Shown piece by piece: positions 26,175-36,572 of a stretch of 38,065 nt of DNA. A program made the translations under genes and the position numbers. Every line of letters begins with the position of its first letter. Position 1 is the first letter of the stretch. Origin of the DNA: Candidatus Zixiibacteriota bacterium (lineage in GTDB: Bacteria; UBP14; UBA6098); assembly GCA_011388305.1 (NCBI GenBank), contig DSAF01000040.1:1-38065 (forward strand), written 5' to 3'. Under the pieces are notes generated by a model. That model was not told the origin of the DNA. It was given only the letters and a program-made list of their open reading frames with translations, and ran no database searches.

Positions 26175-27767
26175 TTAACTCTTGCGGGCGAAGAGCCTCT
26201 TCATTGCCCGCGACGAGACCTCGCGAACCTCGCGTATCGCGAAGATCTTTGAAAATAGAAGAAAAATCGCAAAGAAAACGATAGTTGGCAGGGCGAGATG
26301 CGCTAACTTGGTCAAAAACGGGACGGCGGTGATCATTTCGCGGGATATGTATCGCGCGAAGAGCCACGCGCCTAAGGCACTCACAGCACCCGCGCCAGTC
26401 ACGCGAGCGATGTTAGAGAGCACCGGCCTCAAGTTGAACTCGGGGAGTAGCAATTTCAAGTGATACATAAGAAGCGTTACCGTGAAAATGGCCGTCAGGC
26501 TTGTCCCGAGCGCGAGGCCGCCGTGATCTAAGTAATACATGAAAATAATGCTCAGCTCGATGTTCACCACGACGCCCGTTACTGTGATGAGCACCGGCGT
26601 TAGCGTGTTCTTCAGGGCGTAAAATCCCTGCGTAAGCCCTCGGGCAAGCCCCAAAAAAGGAAGGCCTATCATGTAAAACATAAGTGCCCATGAGACCATA
26701 GGAGTAGATCTGGCCGCGTCGAAGCTCCCGCGCTCGAACAGCAGGGAAACGATTTCGGTGCGAAGGGTGATTGTCACCAATGCGATGGGCAGAAGAAGCG
26801 TGAAAATCGACCGGACGGTGTATGATAATAGTTTCGCCAGATCGCCTCTCTCTTCGAGTGCCGCCGAGACGGAAAGGCTTGGAAGCGTCGCGGTGGCAAT
26901 GGCATATCCAAGAAGCCCCAAGGGCAGATATAGCAAGCGATTGGCGTATGTGAGCGAGCTAACGCTACCTCCGGGCAGAAGCGATGCCAATAGGACATCG
27001 GCAAAGTAGTTCAGCTGGAACGATGCCAGCGCGAGCAGGCTCGGAAGAAGTAGCGTTCCGACTTCTATGAGGTCGTGCCAGCGAGATTTGAGCGACCACG
27101 AGAAGTTCCAGCCGGTTCTCTTCATCCAGATGAACTGCCAGAGGAATTGTAGCGCGCTCCCCGCGACAACGAAAACCGCTACAGTCTCGATTCGTCCCGT
27201 CTCGGACGAGAGGAAAAGCCCGGCGACCCCAGTGCCCAGAAGCCAAGCGATGTTCATGAACGCTGGCGCCACCGAACTGACGAAGAACCTCCTATGGGCG
27301 TTGAGAATTGCGTGACAATACGCCGCAAGCCCCATAAAGCCGGCATATGTGAAGAGAATACGCACAAGCTTGATGGCGAGTAATTTGCGCGCGGGGTCGT
27401 CCCGCCAGCCTATGACGATGATGCTTATAAGTTGCGGCGCAAATAAAATTCCAAGCGAGCAAATTACAATCAGCGCGGCGAAAAGCGCGGTGAACACAGC
27501 CGATGCCATGCGAAAAGCGGCTTCCGGCCCCTCGCGGCTCTCGACCTCGGAAAATTTCGGCAGAAAGGCCGCCGAGAGTGCCCCCTCGCCAACGAGATTT
27601 CGCAGAAGGTTTGGGAAGCGGAAGGCCACCGAGAAGGCATCTGCGGCGACGCCAGTGCCGAACAAGGCGGCCATCGCCACCTCGCGAAGAAGGCCGAATA
27701 TCCTTGTCACCAGCGTGCCGAGGCTGACCCATAAAGCCGAAACCGCGATTTTTTTTCGTTCGTCCAT
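26175..27767 (-). CDS. murJ: MurJ lipid II flippase (MviN family)
   Basis: LGTLVTRIFGLLREVAMAALFGTGVAADAFSVAFRFPNLLRNLVGEGALSAAFLPKFSE. ATG at 27767, alternative TTG at 27770. Confidence 0.95.
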   Translation of the reverse strand: MDERKKIAVSALWVSLGTLVTRIFGLLREVAMAALFGTGVAADAFSVAFRFPNLLRNLVGEGALSAAFLPKFSEVESREGPEAAFRMASAVFTALFAALIVICSLGILFAPQLISIIVIGWRDDPARKLLAIKLVRILFTYAGFMGLAAYCHAILNAHRRFFVSSVAPAFMNIAWLLGTGVAGLFLSSETGRIETVAVFVVAGSALQFLWQFIWMKRTGWNFSWSLKSRWHDLIEVGTLLLPSLLALASFQLNYFADVLLASLLPGGSVSSLTYANRLLYLPLGLLGYAIATATLPSLSVSAALEERGDLAKLLSYTVRSIFTLLLPIALVTITLRTEIVSLLFERGSFDAARSTPMVSWALMFYMIGLPFLGLARGLTQGFYALKNTLTPVLITVTGVVVNIELSIIFMYYLDHGGLALGTSLTAIFTVTLLMYHLKLLLPEFNLRPVLSNIARVTGAGAVSALGAWLFARYISREMITAVPFLTKLAHLALPTIVFFAIFLLFSKIFAIREVREVSSRAMKRLFARKS

Positions 27768-27788
27768 CAATAGAGAAGGATATAAACT

Positions 27789-28394
27789 GTGGTTAAAAGT
27801 TCACAAAAAAAATTACTCGCACTGGATTTCAGTCCTCGAAAGAGGTCTAACAGCTCGCGTCTGCTCGATTTCGCCCTCAAATCCGCAATCGCCGAGGGAA
27901 TCGGGATTCTCCGATATAAGCCCCATGAGATGAACATCGCGCCGTGCGATGCCTGTGAGACCTGCTATGACGGCTCGCCCTGCCCCAAAAACGACGACAT
28001 GGCCGAGATTTACCCCATCCTCGAAACCGCCAATGCTGTCATCATCGCCACGCCGTCATATTTCTACGGCGTGCCAGCGCCTGCCAAGGCGCTAATCGAC
28101 AGATGCCAGCTCTTCTGGGCGCGAAAGTATATACTCGCAGAAACCCTGCCATCTCGGCCTGCGGGCGTAATAGAGGTCGCAGGCTCGGGCGGACAGCGCG
28201 TATTCGAGGGAATTAACTTGACAATAAAGTATTTCCTCGATAGTATCTCCATCGATATGCCCGAACCCCTCGCTTTTAGGCATGTGGATTGCGACCCAAA
28301 AGATTTGCCCGACGAGCTATTGCGAGCTTCGGAGGAATATGGCACGAGGCTCGTATCGGAAATTTTGAAAGAGGAGAAAAATGAGAATCGATAA
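27789..28394 (+). CDS. Flavodoxin-like NAD(P)H-dependent FMN reductase family protein (GTG start)
   Basis: LALDFSPRKRSNSSRLLDFAL, CDACETCYDGSPCPKNDDM, VIIATPSYFYGVPAPAKALIDR. Confidence 0.88.
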   Translation: MVKSSQKKLLALDFSPRKRSNSSRLLDFALKSAIAEGIGILRYKPHEMNIAPCDACETCYDGSPCPKNDDMAEIYPILETANAVIIATPSYFYGVPAPAKALIDRCQLFWARKYILAETLPSRPAGVIEVAGSGGQRVFEGINLTIKYFLDSISIDMPEPLAFRHVDCDPKDLPDELLRASEEYGTRLVSEILKEEKNENR

Positions 28395-29454
28395 AATCAG
28401 AGCCAAGATAATCGAGGCCGGACTGGATTCAGCTTTGATAACTAATCTTGTGAATGTTCGCTTTCTGTGCGGCTTCTCCGGCTCGAACGGCCTTCTGTTG
28501 ATTTACAGAGAAGGCGCGCTGTTCATCACAGATTTCCGATATAAAACGCAGTCGGCCGAGGAGGTAAAGGGCGCGGAAATCGCCGTGTCGGAGGGCGTCT
28601 CGATTTTCGAAACTCTCGCCGAGAGGCCGGAGCTAAAGGCTATCGGGAAAATCGGATTCGAAAAATCCCTCACTCTTTCAGCGATAGAGGATTTGAAATC
28701 GCTGTTACCGGATAATCTCGAGTGGGAGCCAATGGAGGACTTTTTCAATGAGCTTCGCGCGGTGAAGAACTCCGATGAGGTGGCGAAAATCAGAAAGGCT
28801 ATTTTTGTCGCCGAGGAGGCGATGCGGAAGGCTCTTGCCCATCTTCAGCCCGGAATCTCCGAACGAGATTTCGCCGCCGAACTGGAATACAATATGCGCA
28901 AACTCGGCGCAGACCGTCAGGCGTTCGACACGATTGTCGTCAGCGGCAAGAGGAGCGCGCTCGTTCACGGGATCGCGAGCGATAAGACTATCGAGGCCGG
29001 CGATTTCGTCACAATCGACTATGGCGCAAAAGTTGACGGCTTCCACAGCGACATTACGCGCACATACATCATGGGTGAGCCATCGGACAAGCAGAGGCAG
29101 ATTTACGAGACTGTTTTTCGCGCGCAGGCTTCGGCAATCGAGTCCGCCCGCCCGGGTATGATGGGCAAAGAACTCGACGCCGTGGCGCGGGACATCATTG
29201 AGGAAGCAGGATTCGGCGAGTTCTTCGGGCACGGGCTTGGGCACGGGCTTGGGCTTCTGGTGCACGATGTTCCCCGCGCCGGATCGAAATCAGAGAACAT
29301 TTTGCCGGAGGGCGCGGTAATCACAATCGAGCCGGGGATTTACATCCCCGATTTCGGCGGCGTCCGCATCGAGGACGATGTGCTTCTCACCGCCGACGGT
29401 TGCGAGGTGCTCACAAGCCTTCCGAAAGCAATAGACGAGGTGATAATTCGGTGA
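28381..29454 (+). CDS. M24 family Xaa-Pro peptidase (aminopeptidase P/prolidase-like)
   Basis: Creatinase-like N-terminus; DYGAKVDGFHSDITRT, FFGHGLGHGLGLLVHDVP, ITIEPGIYIPDFGGVRIEDDVLLT. Confidence 0.93.
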   Translation: MRIDKIRAKIIEAGLDSALITNLVNVRFLCGFSGSNGLLLIYREGALFITDFRYKTQSAEEVKGAEIAVSEGVSIFETLAERPELKAIGKIGFEKSLTLSAIEDLKSLLPDNLEWEPMEDFFNELRAVKNSDEVAKIRKAIFVAEEAMRKALAHLQPGISERDFAAELEYNMRKLGADRQAFDTIVVSGKRSALVHGIASDKTIEAGDFVTIDYGAKVDGFHSDITRTYIMGEPSDKQRQIYETVFRAQASAIESARPGMMGKELDAVARDIIEEAGFGEFFGHGLGHGLGLLVHDVPRAGSKSENILPEGAVITIEPGIYIPDFGGVRIEDDVLLTADGCEVLTSLPKAIDEVIIR

Positions 29455-29774
29455 ATTCTAATCAGAAAAGCGCCATGAACAAAGCCAAGAAAGCCGCGCA
29501 TATCGGCCTCGGCGTCGTAGTTTTCGGCTTGTTAGTTTTCTTGATTGCGCCCTCGCTGTATTGGATTTCCATGGTGCTGTGGCTCATCGCATTAGGCGCG
29601 GGAATAGCCGCGCTTGTGTTCAACCGCCGAGTTTTTCCGAACACCGAACAAATGATGGGACACGATAAAAGCGGCCTCGATGTGCTCGGATATGTCGAAG
29701 TCTATGTCACATTCGTGCCGGCGATAGCCGCGATTGCTATGATAATTTTCATTCTCTCGCAAAGCGGGAGCTAA
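29451..29774 (+). CDS. Small two/three-TM membrane protein, unknown function (GTG start, GTGA overlap)
   Basis: [57 protein letters not shown]..; overlaps upstream stop by 4 nt. Confidence 0.65.
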   Translation: MNSNQKSAMNKAKKAAHIGLGVVVFGLLVFLIAPSLYWISMVLWLIALGAGIAALVFNRRVFPNTEQMMGHDKSGLDVLGYVEVYVTFVPAIAAIAMIIFILSQSGS

Positions 29775-29776
29775 TT

Positions 29777-30967
29777 TTGGCGATAATCGTCCAAAAATAC
29801 GGCGGCTCGAGCATAGCGGACATTGAGCGAATCATGAATGTCGCACGGCGCGTCGTCGAGCGCAAGCGTTGCGGTGACGACATCGTCGTGGTAGTCTCGG
29901 CGATGGCCGACACCACCGACGAGCTAATCGACCTCGCCCTCTCGCTGGACGAAAATCCCCCCGAACGCGAGTTCGACATGCTCCTCACCGCGGGCGAGCG
30001 CGTCAGCATGGCGCTCATGTCAATTGCGATTCAGAAGCTCGGGTGTTGCGCGGTCAGCTTCACCGGAAGCCAGAGCGGCATCATCACCGACGACGACCAC
30101 ACCCGCGCGCGCATCATCGATGTTCGCCCGACGCGGATTATCGAGACATTGAGTGCGGGCGCGGTGGCGATTGTCGCGGGGTTTCAAGGCGTTTCCGGCA
30201 AAAAGGATGTGACGACGCTCGGAAGGGGCGGCTCGGACACTACCGCCGTCGCGCTGGGTGTGGCTCTCGGCGCGGAGATTTGCGAAATTTACACCGATGT
30301 CGAGGGCATATTCTCCGCCGACCCTAACCGAGTGCAAAGCGCGCAACTTATCGAGCGGATTACTTTTGCCGAGGCGCTTGATATGTCCTACTTCGGCGCG
30401 GGGGTGGTGCACTCGCGGGCGGTCGAGCTGGCGCGGGTATCGAGCCTGCCGATAATGGTGGCATCGAGCCTCGTCCGGCAGGAAGGAACGATAATTATGA
30501 ACGAAAATAAAGGCATGGAACGCCCGCGCTTCGTGGGCCTCTCCCGAAGGAATGACATCTGCCTCTGCTCGGGCAATTTCGCCGAGTATGAGAAAGTCGG
30601 CGGACTTTTTGAGGAGGCCGAGCGGAGCCGAATTCGCCTCGGTTTTCCGAGGGTTGCCAAATCCGGCGATGTCTGGAGCGTCGATTTTTGGGCGGATGAG
30701 CGCGACATAAACAGATTGCGCGCCCTCGAAAATCGCTTCGGCCTCGAAATTGATTGCGATGTTTGCCTTCTGGCGATGGTAGGCGAGGAAATCGCCCAAC
30801 GCCCGGGCGTTGTCGCCGAGGTGCTGGCATTCATCGAGGGTCTCGGCGTTCGGCCATTGGTAGTCGAGGCGTCGCAGGTGAGCGTTTTCGTAGTGGTTAA
30901 GCGCTCCTGTGGCGAGGGCCTGGAGAGGGCGATTCACGAGAGGTTCATTCGCGGGGGTGCATTCTGA
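29777..30967 (+). CDS. lysC: Aspartate kinase (TTG start)
   Basis: [75 protein letters not shown]. Confidence 0.93.
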   Translation: MAIIVQKYGGSSIADIERIMNVARRVVERKRCGDDIVVVVSAMADTTDELIDLALSLDENPPEREFDMLLTAGERVSMALMSIAIQKLGCCAVSFTGSQSGIITDDDHTRARIIDVRPTRIIETLSAGAVAIVAGFQGVSGKKDVTTLGRGGSDTTAVALGVALGAEICEIYTDVEGIFSADPNRVQSAQLIERITFAEALDMSYFGAGVVHSRAVELARVSSLPIMVASSLVRQEGTIIMNENKGMERPRFVGLSRRNDICLCSGNFAEYEKVGGLFEEAERSRIRLGFPRVAKSGDVWSVDFWADERDINRLRALENRFGLEIDCDVCLLAMVGEEIAQRPGVVAEVLAFIEGLGVRPLVVEASQVSVFVVVKRSCGEGLERAIHERFIRGGAF

Positions 30968-31959
30968 GGCTCGAAGAACTTAAGCTTGCGATTGTCGGCG
31001 CGACCGGCCTTGTCGGCCGGAAGATTCTCGATGTCATGGCCGAGCGCGGTATTCTCCCGCGTGAGCTTATCCTGACTGCATCGGCGCGCTCGGCGGGCGG
31101 GGCTGTCCGATTCGGCGGAAAAGATTATGTCGTCGAGACCGTCGAAGGGTGTATCAAGCGCAAACCCAATGTCGCGGTTTTCTGCGCGGGCGGGCAAGTT
31201 TCGCGGGAGTGGGCGCCAAAATTCGTCGAGGCCGGTGCTCTCGTAATCGACAAGTCCAGCGCATGGCGAAGTGACCCCGACTGCCCGCTGGTCGTTCCGC
31301 AGGTTAATCCCGTTGCGTTGGAGAGCATTCCGAAGGGCATAGTTGCCAGCCCGAATTGTAGCACGGCGGGCTTCGTCATCGCGCTAAAGCCTTTGATTGA
31401 GCGATTCGGCGAGCCGCGGCACATCTTCGTGGCGACATATCAGTCCGTTTCCGGCGCGGGCGCGGGCGGCAACGAGGCGCTTATCCGCCAGCGAAACGGC
31501 GAGGATTTCGAGGGCATCTTCCCGCAGAAAATATTCGACAATGTCATCCCCGTAATCGGCGCGATAGACGCGAACGGGTTCAACATTGAGGAGACCAAAC
31601 TGGCCGACGAGACGCGCAAGATTCTCGCCATGCCGAATCTCCATATCACGGCAACCGCCGTGCGCGTGCCGATAATCGCTTGTCATTCCGAGGCCGTGAC
31701 GATTGAGTTCGCCTCGGACGCATCGGCAGATGAGGCCGAGAGAGTGCTCGAGTGCGCTCCCGGGCTTCGGCTGATGAAGTCGCCAGAATTTCCCACTCCG
31801 CTCTCGGCAGTCGATTTCGACGATGTCCTCGTAGGCAGAATAAGAAACACTCCGGGCGACCGGAGCGTTCTTAGCATGTTCATTTGTTTCGATAATTTAA
31901 GGCGCGGCGCCGCGACTAACGCCGTCGATTTGATCGAGCATCTCGCGCGGAAAATTTAG
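30964..31959 (+). CDS. asd: Aspartate-semialdehyde dehydrogenase, apparent non-canonical CTG (or ATT) start
   Basis: [25 protein letters not shown]..; [51 protein letters not shown]-track ATG at 31036 lies inside the Rossmann fold. Confidence 0.9.
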   Translation: MRLEELKLAIVGATGLVGRKILDVMAERGILPRELILTASARSAGGAVRFGGKDYVVETVEGCIKRKPNVAVFCAGGQVSREWAPKFVEAGALVIDKSSAWRSDPDCPLVVPQVNPVALESIPKGIVASPNCSTAGFVIALKPLIERFGEPRHIFVATYQSVSGAGAGGNEALIRQRNGEDFEGIFPQKIFDNVIPVIGAIDANGFNIEETKLADETRKILAMPNLHITATAVRVPIIACHSEAVTIEFASDASADEAERVLECAPGLRLMKSPEFPTPLSAVDFDDVLVGRIRNTPGDRSVLSMFICFDNLRRGAATNAVDLIEHLARKI

Positions 31960-32129
31960 ATGGCGTCGGGTTTTTTCGCCCGCACCCTGTCGCGGATATA
32001 CCAGAATATCATCGCGCCGAGAACCGCGATAAAGTAGAGAATCGTAAGCGTTCTAAGCTCCAAATCGGCGGCGATTGTGATTATCGCCGGAATGAGAGCA
32101 TAGACAAACCATATAAGCCATTCAATCAT
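31956..32129 (-). CDS. 57-aa two-TM small membrane protein, unknown
   Basis: [60 protein letters not shown] preceded by GGAGGAACT on the minus strand. Confidence 0.65.
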   Translation of the reverse strand: MIEWLIWFVYALIPAIITIAADLELRTLTILYFIAVLGAMIFWYIRDRVRAKKPDAI

Positions 32130-32187
32130 AGTTCCTCCAATTCGAGGGAAAAAATAGGCGCGATGCGCCAAATGTCAAGGAGATATT

Positions 32188-32664
32188 TTGAAAGACGATA
32201 AAAGCGAGAGGTCGAGGCCGGGCTGGGACGAATATTTCATGCGCATGGCAAAGCTTGTAGCCACACGCTCGACCTGCATCAGGCGGAGCGTCGGGGCGGT
32301 GCTCGTCCGCGACAGGCGGATTCTTGCCACGGGATACAACGGCGCGCCCCACGGACTCGCGCACTGTGGCGAGGTCGGTTGCCTTCGCGAGCAGTTGGGC
32401 GTCCCCAGCGGCGAGAGGCACGAGCTTTGCAGAGGAATTCACGCCGAGCAAAACGCCATCATTCAAGCGGCGATTTTTGGCGTGAGCACGCGCGGGTCGG
32501 TGCTGTATTGCACTACCAAGCCGTGCATTATCTGCACAAAGATGCTCATCAATGCCGGAGTCGAGCGCTTCATCGTGGGCGAGCTTTACAACGACGATTT
32601 GGCCGACAGCTTCATGAAAGAGGCGGGCATCGAGGTCATTTTCATGTCGCCGGAGGATTTATAA
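32188..32664 (+). CDS. dCMP deaminase (ComEB-type, TTG start)
   Basis: [58 protein letters not shown] aaggag. Confidence 0.93.
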   Translation: MKDDKSERSRPGWDEYFMRMAKLVATRSTCIRRSVGAVLVRDRRILATGYNGAPHGLAHCGEVGCLREQLGVPSGERHELCRGIHAEQNAIIQAAIFGVSTRGSVLYCTTKPCIICTKMLINAGVERFIVGELYNDDLADSFMKEAGIEVIFMSPEDL

Positions 32665-32667
32665 ACT

Positions 32668-33120
32668 ATGCGCGGTGCTATGCTCAAAATCACGATATTC
32701 GCCGCGGTTCTCCTCGCGCTGTCATGCAATTTTGGCGATATGCGGGCGATACGCATGTCTCTCGACGGCGACGAGATTTCCGCGGGCGGCGCGCAGATTG
32801 CGATTTCGCAAGTTGGCGCTGAGAGCTACAACGTTTTCCTGCACACGAAGCGCCCTGAGATTCAGATTACATGGGAGGCAAAAGGCCGCGATTTCGAGAA
32901 TTGGCGCGGCGAGAAATTCCGCGTGAAAAAATTCCGCGCCGTCCGACCGGACGGGACTATCAGCTTCGAGGGCGCTGATGTCGGGGTGATTATCGACATC
33001 ACCGACATCGAGGGCGCATTCGTCACAGGGCGCTTTTCCGGATGGGTGGGCATAGGCGCAGGGTCGCACCGCGTCAGCAACGGGACATTCCGTGCGCCGG
33101 CTTCTTTCTGGCGAAGATGA
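32668..33120 (+). CDS. Putative lipoprotein, unknown function
   Basis: Lipobox-like N-terminus MLKITIFAAVLLALSCNF; no recognised domain. Start ATG 32668 or 32680. Confidence 0.6.
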   Translation: MRGAMLKITIFAAVLLALSCNFGDMRAIRMSLDGDEISAGGAQIAISQVGAESYNVFLHTKRPEIQITWEAKGRDFENWRGEKFRVKKFRAVRPDGTISFEGADVGVIIDITDIEGAFVTGRFSGWVGIGAGSHRVSNGTFRAPASFWRR

Positions 33121-33223
33121 CTTTTCGGTTGAAAATCCACCGTCAACTCGCTATTTTACTCAAATTATTGATAATTATCGTCATTGAGACGAAACTTGAC
33201 ATCAAACGAATTTCGAGGATTGT

Positions 33224-35587
33224 ATGAAATTCCCGCTTAAATGGCTACTCGAACTTTGCCCCTTCGATGACGACCCGAACGTTATCGCGAAACTGTTAAC
33301 CGAGAGCGGCTCGGAGGTCGAGGATATTCAAGATTTTTCGGACAGGCTTTCCGGCGTGGTGGTGGGGCAGGTCGTGGAGATGACCGAGAATAGCCCGCTC
33401 CCCGGCATGTTCGATTGCAAGGTCGAGTTCGGTGAGGGCAGGTTCGCCCGCGTGCTGTCCCGCGCGCCGAATGTTCGCGTTGGCAGTAAATACCCGTTCG
33501 CGCCGACTGGCGCTCGCATTTTTGGCGGCAAAGTAATCGGGGTCGCCGATTTCGACGGCGAGAAGTCCGAGGGCATGCTGTGCTCCGGCATCGAAATCGG
33601 CCTCGGCGAGCCAAAGGACAAGCTCCTCGAACTTCGCCCAGACGAGCCTTTAGGTGCAGATGTCCTCTCGCTTCTCGGGTGGGACGACCATGTGTTTGAA
33701 CTTGAGATTACGCCCAACCGCCCGGACTGCTACGGCGTCCTCTCGCTCGCGCGGGAGATTTCCGCGCTGACGGGCGCGCCACTATTGGACAAGCGTCTCA
33801 TGCCTTCGCAAACCGGCGATGAGGCGGCCAAATTCATCAAAATAGCTCTCGATGACCCATCCGGTTGCCCTCGATATGTCGCAAGGATTATCGAGGCAGT
33901 CCGCGTAGGGCCGTCGCCGCTTTCCACCATGGGAAGGCTCTCTGCGAGCGGCATTCGCCCGATTAACAACATCGTCGATGCGACGAATTATGTGCTTCTC
34001 TTTATGTCGCACCCGCTCCACGCTTTCGACCTCGACAAGCTTGAATCCGACACGATAGTCGTCCGTTCCGCGCGCGATGGCGAGGAATTCGTCACTCTCG
34101 ACGGCGAACGGCGCAAACTCAAGCCCGCGAACCTCATGATAACTACACCGGACAAGGCGTTGGCGATTGCGGGCGTCATGGGCGGCCTCGACTGCGAGGT
34201 GACGGAATCGACAAAGCGTATTCTCATCGAGTCGGCATATTTCAACCCGCGGAGGATTCGAGCATCCTCGCGGAGGCTGGGGCTTGTCACGGAAAGCTCG
34301 ATTCGCTTCGAGCGCGGTGCCGACCCTAACGGAGCCAGCCGCGCCGCCGACGAGTGCACAGCAATCATTGACGCTACCTGCGATTGCGAAGTCCGAAGAG
34401 GCATAGTCGATGCCTATCCCGAGCCAATCGAGCCACTGGCGGTTAAGCTCTCGCCGAGGAAAGTCGAGGCCGTGCTGGGAATACCGATTTCCGAGGAGGA
34501 ATACGCACCGCGCCTCACCGCCCTTGGGTTCGAGCGCACGCCCCGCGCGTGGGTCGTGCCGACATATAGGCCGGACATAACGCGCGAGATAGACCTCGTC
34601 GAGGAGGTCGGCAGGCTCTACGGATATGCCCAAATCCAGCCGGTTATGTCGGGCATGGGGCCAATCCCCGCACGGAATACGCCGGACAACAAAGTATCGC
34701 GAAAAATCGGCGAAGTGCTTCGCGGACGCGGGTTCTTCGAGATAATGTCCGATAGCATGGGCAAAGAGGCTGACTTCGCCTGTTTCTTCGACGGCGATGC
34801 CGTTCGCCTCGAAAACCCCATCTCACAAGACTTTGCCATCATGCGGCCAATGATAATCCCCGGCCTTCTGAGAATTGCGGGATACAACCTCAATCGCGAG
34901 TCAGACGCCGTTCGGCTCTACGAAATTGACAAAGTATTCGCACTCGAAAGCGGCGAGCCGTCCGAACGCAAGATGATTGGCATTGTTATGGCCGGCGCGA
35001 TTTCCCCCGAGGATTGGAGCGGCGTTCAAGAGCCTGCGAACATATTCGACTTCAAGGGCGTTGTCGAGCAGATTTTCGAGCATTTCGGCGTGCATTTCTC
35101 GATGGAAGCTCAAGATGAACGCGGCTGGGCGCCCGGGAAATGCCTGCGCATCCTGATGGGGGAACATGTCGGCGTTATCGGCATGGTTGCCCCGAAAATC
35201 GCAAAGCGTTGGGACATCGATATTCCCGTTTTCGCGGGGGAAATTCCGCTGGCACCATTCGTCGAGAAGCTCGGCGAAATCCGGCAGTTCGCAGGCGTTC
35301 CGCGATTTCCATCGACAAGGCGCGATGTCGCCTTGGTCGTGGACGCGAATGTCAAATCCGGCGAAGTGCTCGACTTCGTGAAAGAGGGCTTCCCCGAAAA
35401 GCTCGAACGCGCGTTTATCTTCGATGTTTTCGAGGGCGAGAGCATAGGCGCGGGCAAGAAGTCCGTCGGCCTCGCGACGATTTTCCGCGACCCCGACGGC
35501 ACAATCACCGACGACGAGGCGAACGCGCTCCACGAGCGCATAGTCTCGGCACTCGTGGAAAGATTCTCCGCGACGATACGGATGTAG
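33224..35587 (+). CDS. pheT: Phenylalanine-tRNA ligase beta subunit
   Basis: MKFPLKWLLELCPFDDDP, VFELEITPNRPDCYGVLSLAREISALTG, RPINNIVDATNYVLLFMSHPLHAFDLDKL, C-terminal FDX-ACB-like FPSTRRDVALVVD..SVGLATIFRDPDGTITDDE. Confidence 0.96.
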   Translation: MKFPLKWLLELCPFDDDPNVIAKLLTESGSEVEDIQDFSDRLSGVVVGQVVEMTENSPLPGMFDCKVEFGEGRFARVLSRAPNVRVGSKYPFAPTGARIFGGKVIGVADFDGEKSEGMLCSGIEIGLGEPKDKLLELRPDEPLGADVLSLLGWDDHVFELEITPNRPDCYGVLSLAREISALTGAPLLDKRLMPSQTGDEAAKFIKIALDDPSGCPRYVARIIEAVRVGPSPLSTMGRLSASGIRPINNIVDATNYVLLFMSHPLHAFDLDKLESDTIVVRSARDGEEFVTLDGERRKLKPANLMITTPDKALAIAGVMGGLDCEVTESTKRILIESAYFNPRRIRASSRRLGLVTESSIRFERGADPNGASRAADECTAIIDATCDCEVRRGIVDAYPEPIEPLAVKLSPRKVEAVLGIPISEEEYAPRLTALGFERTPRAWVVPTYRPDITREIDLVEEVGRLYGYAQIQPVMSGMGPIPARNTPDNKVSRKIGEVLRGRGFFEIMSDSMGKEADFACFFDGDAVRLENPISQDFAIMRPMIIPGLLRIAGYNLNRESDAVRLYEIDKVFALESGEPSERKMIGIVMAGAISPEDWSGVQEPANIFDFKGVVEQIFEHFGVHFSMEAQDERGWAPGKCLRILMGEHVGVIGMVAPKIAKRWDIDIPVFAGEIPLAPFVEKLGEIRQFAGVPRFPSTRRDVALVVDANVKSGEVLDFVKEGFPEKLERAFIFDVFEGESIGAGKKSVGLATIFRDPDGTITDDEANALHERIVSALVERFSATIRM

Positions 35588-35591
35588 CGAT

Positions 35592-35619
35592 TTGACTCGA
35601 ATTGATATATGCATATACT
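35592..35619 (+). promoter_or_regulatory. Candidate sigma70-type promoter of the PfkB gene
   Basis: TTGACT (35592-35597), 16-nt spacer, TATACT (35614-35619), ATG at 35646 with AAAGG upstream. Confidence 0.5.
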
Positions 35620-35645
35620 TAATTGATTGTTAACGAAAGGCCAGA

Positions 35646-36572
35646 ATGTCACTTCTCATCGTAGGCTCGGTCGCGCTGGACACGGTATCTACGCCGCACG
35701 GCAAAATGGACGACGCACTTGGCGGCTCCGCGACATATTTCTCAATCGCCGCGAGGCTGTTCGGCCAGCCGGTCAACATAGTCGCCGTTGTGGGCGAGGA
35801 TTTTCCCAAGCGCCATGTCGATATGCTCATAGGCAAGGGCATCAACATCGACGGCCTGCAAATCACCAAGGGCAAGACTTTCCGCTGGGAGGGCGTCTAT
35901 GACGAGTCGTTCGGCGACCCCGAGACTTTAGACACGCAACTGAACGTGTTCGAGTTCTTCTCGCCGGAGCTTCCCGAGCACTACTGCTGTAGCGAGTTCG
36001 TTTTTCTCGGCAACATTGATCCGGCGCTTCAGGGCGCGGTGGTTGACCAAATCGATTCACCGCTACTCATTGCCGCGGACACGATGAACTTCTGGATAGA
36101 AGGCAAACTCGCCGATTTGAAGAAACTCATGCCCCGCGTGGATTTGCTGGTGATTAACGCCATGGAGGTGCGCCTTCTTTCCGGCGAAAAGAGCCTGCTT
36201 GCCGGCGCGCGTAAAGTCCTGTCGATGGGGCCGAAGATACTGGTTATCAAGCGCGGCGAGTTCGGCTCACTGCTCGTCACCGAGGACGATATGTTTGTCC
36301 TTCCGGCGTATCCAATCGAAGCTGTCAAAGACCCTACCGGCGCGGGCGACAGCTTCGCAGGAGGGTTCATGGGATATCTGGCGTCGCGCGGTGAGGTGAA
36401 CTTCGAGGAGCTGAAGCGCGCGCTGGTGGCCGGCACTGTAGTAGCGAGTTTCAATGTCGAGGGCTTCAGCCTCGAAAGGCTCTCCGCGATAACCCGCGAG
36501 GATGTCGAGGCGCGCATGGCGCATTTCCGCAAAATCACGGAGTTCACCGTTCCGGAGTTGGGAGATGTATAG
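35646..36572 (+). CDS. PfkB family carbohydrate/nucleoside kinase
   Basis: LIVGSVALDTVSTPHGK, GGSATYFSIAARLFG..VAVVGEDFP, DPTGAGDSFAGGFMGYLA signature. Confidence 0.92.
   Translation: MSLLIVGSVALDTVSTPHGKMDDALGGSATYFSIAARLFGQPVNIVAVVGEDFPKRHVDMLIGKGINIDGLQITKGKTFRWEGVYDESFGDPETLDTQLNVFEFFSPELPEHYCCSEFVFLGNIDPALQGAVVDQIDSPLLIAADTMNFWIEGKLADLKKLMPRVDLLVINAMEVRLLSGEKSLLAGARKVLSMGPKILVIKRGEFGSLLVTEDDMFVLPAYPIEAVKDPTGAGDSFAGGFMGYLASRGEVNFEELKRALVAGTVVASFNVEGFSLERLSAITREDVEARMAHFRKITEFTVPELGDV

Noticed and set aside
29227-29250. Tandem gggcacgggctt duplication in the M24 peptidase
   Set aside because: Encodes GHGLGHGLGL, the normal active-site motif form of the family, not a repeat expansion.
30020-30937. 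305-aa minus-strand ORF over lysC
   Set aside because: Antisense to canonical aspartate kinase motifs; no SD or domain.
33196-33224. TTGACA before pheT as a -35 element
   Set aside because: A 17-nt spacer would put the -10 on the start codon (attgta), so transcription would begin inside the gene.
33782-34633. 283-aa minus-strand ORF over pheT
   Set aside because: Antisense to unmistakable PheT sequence.
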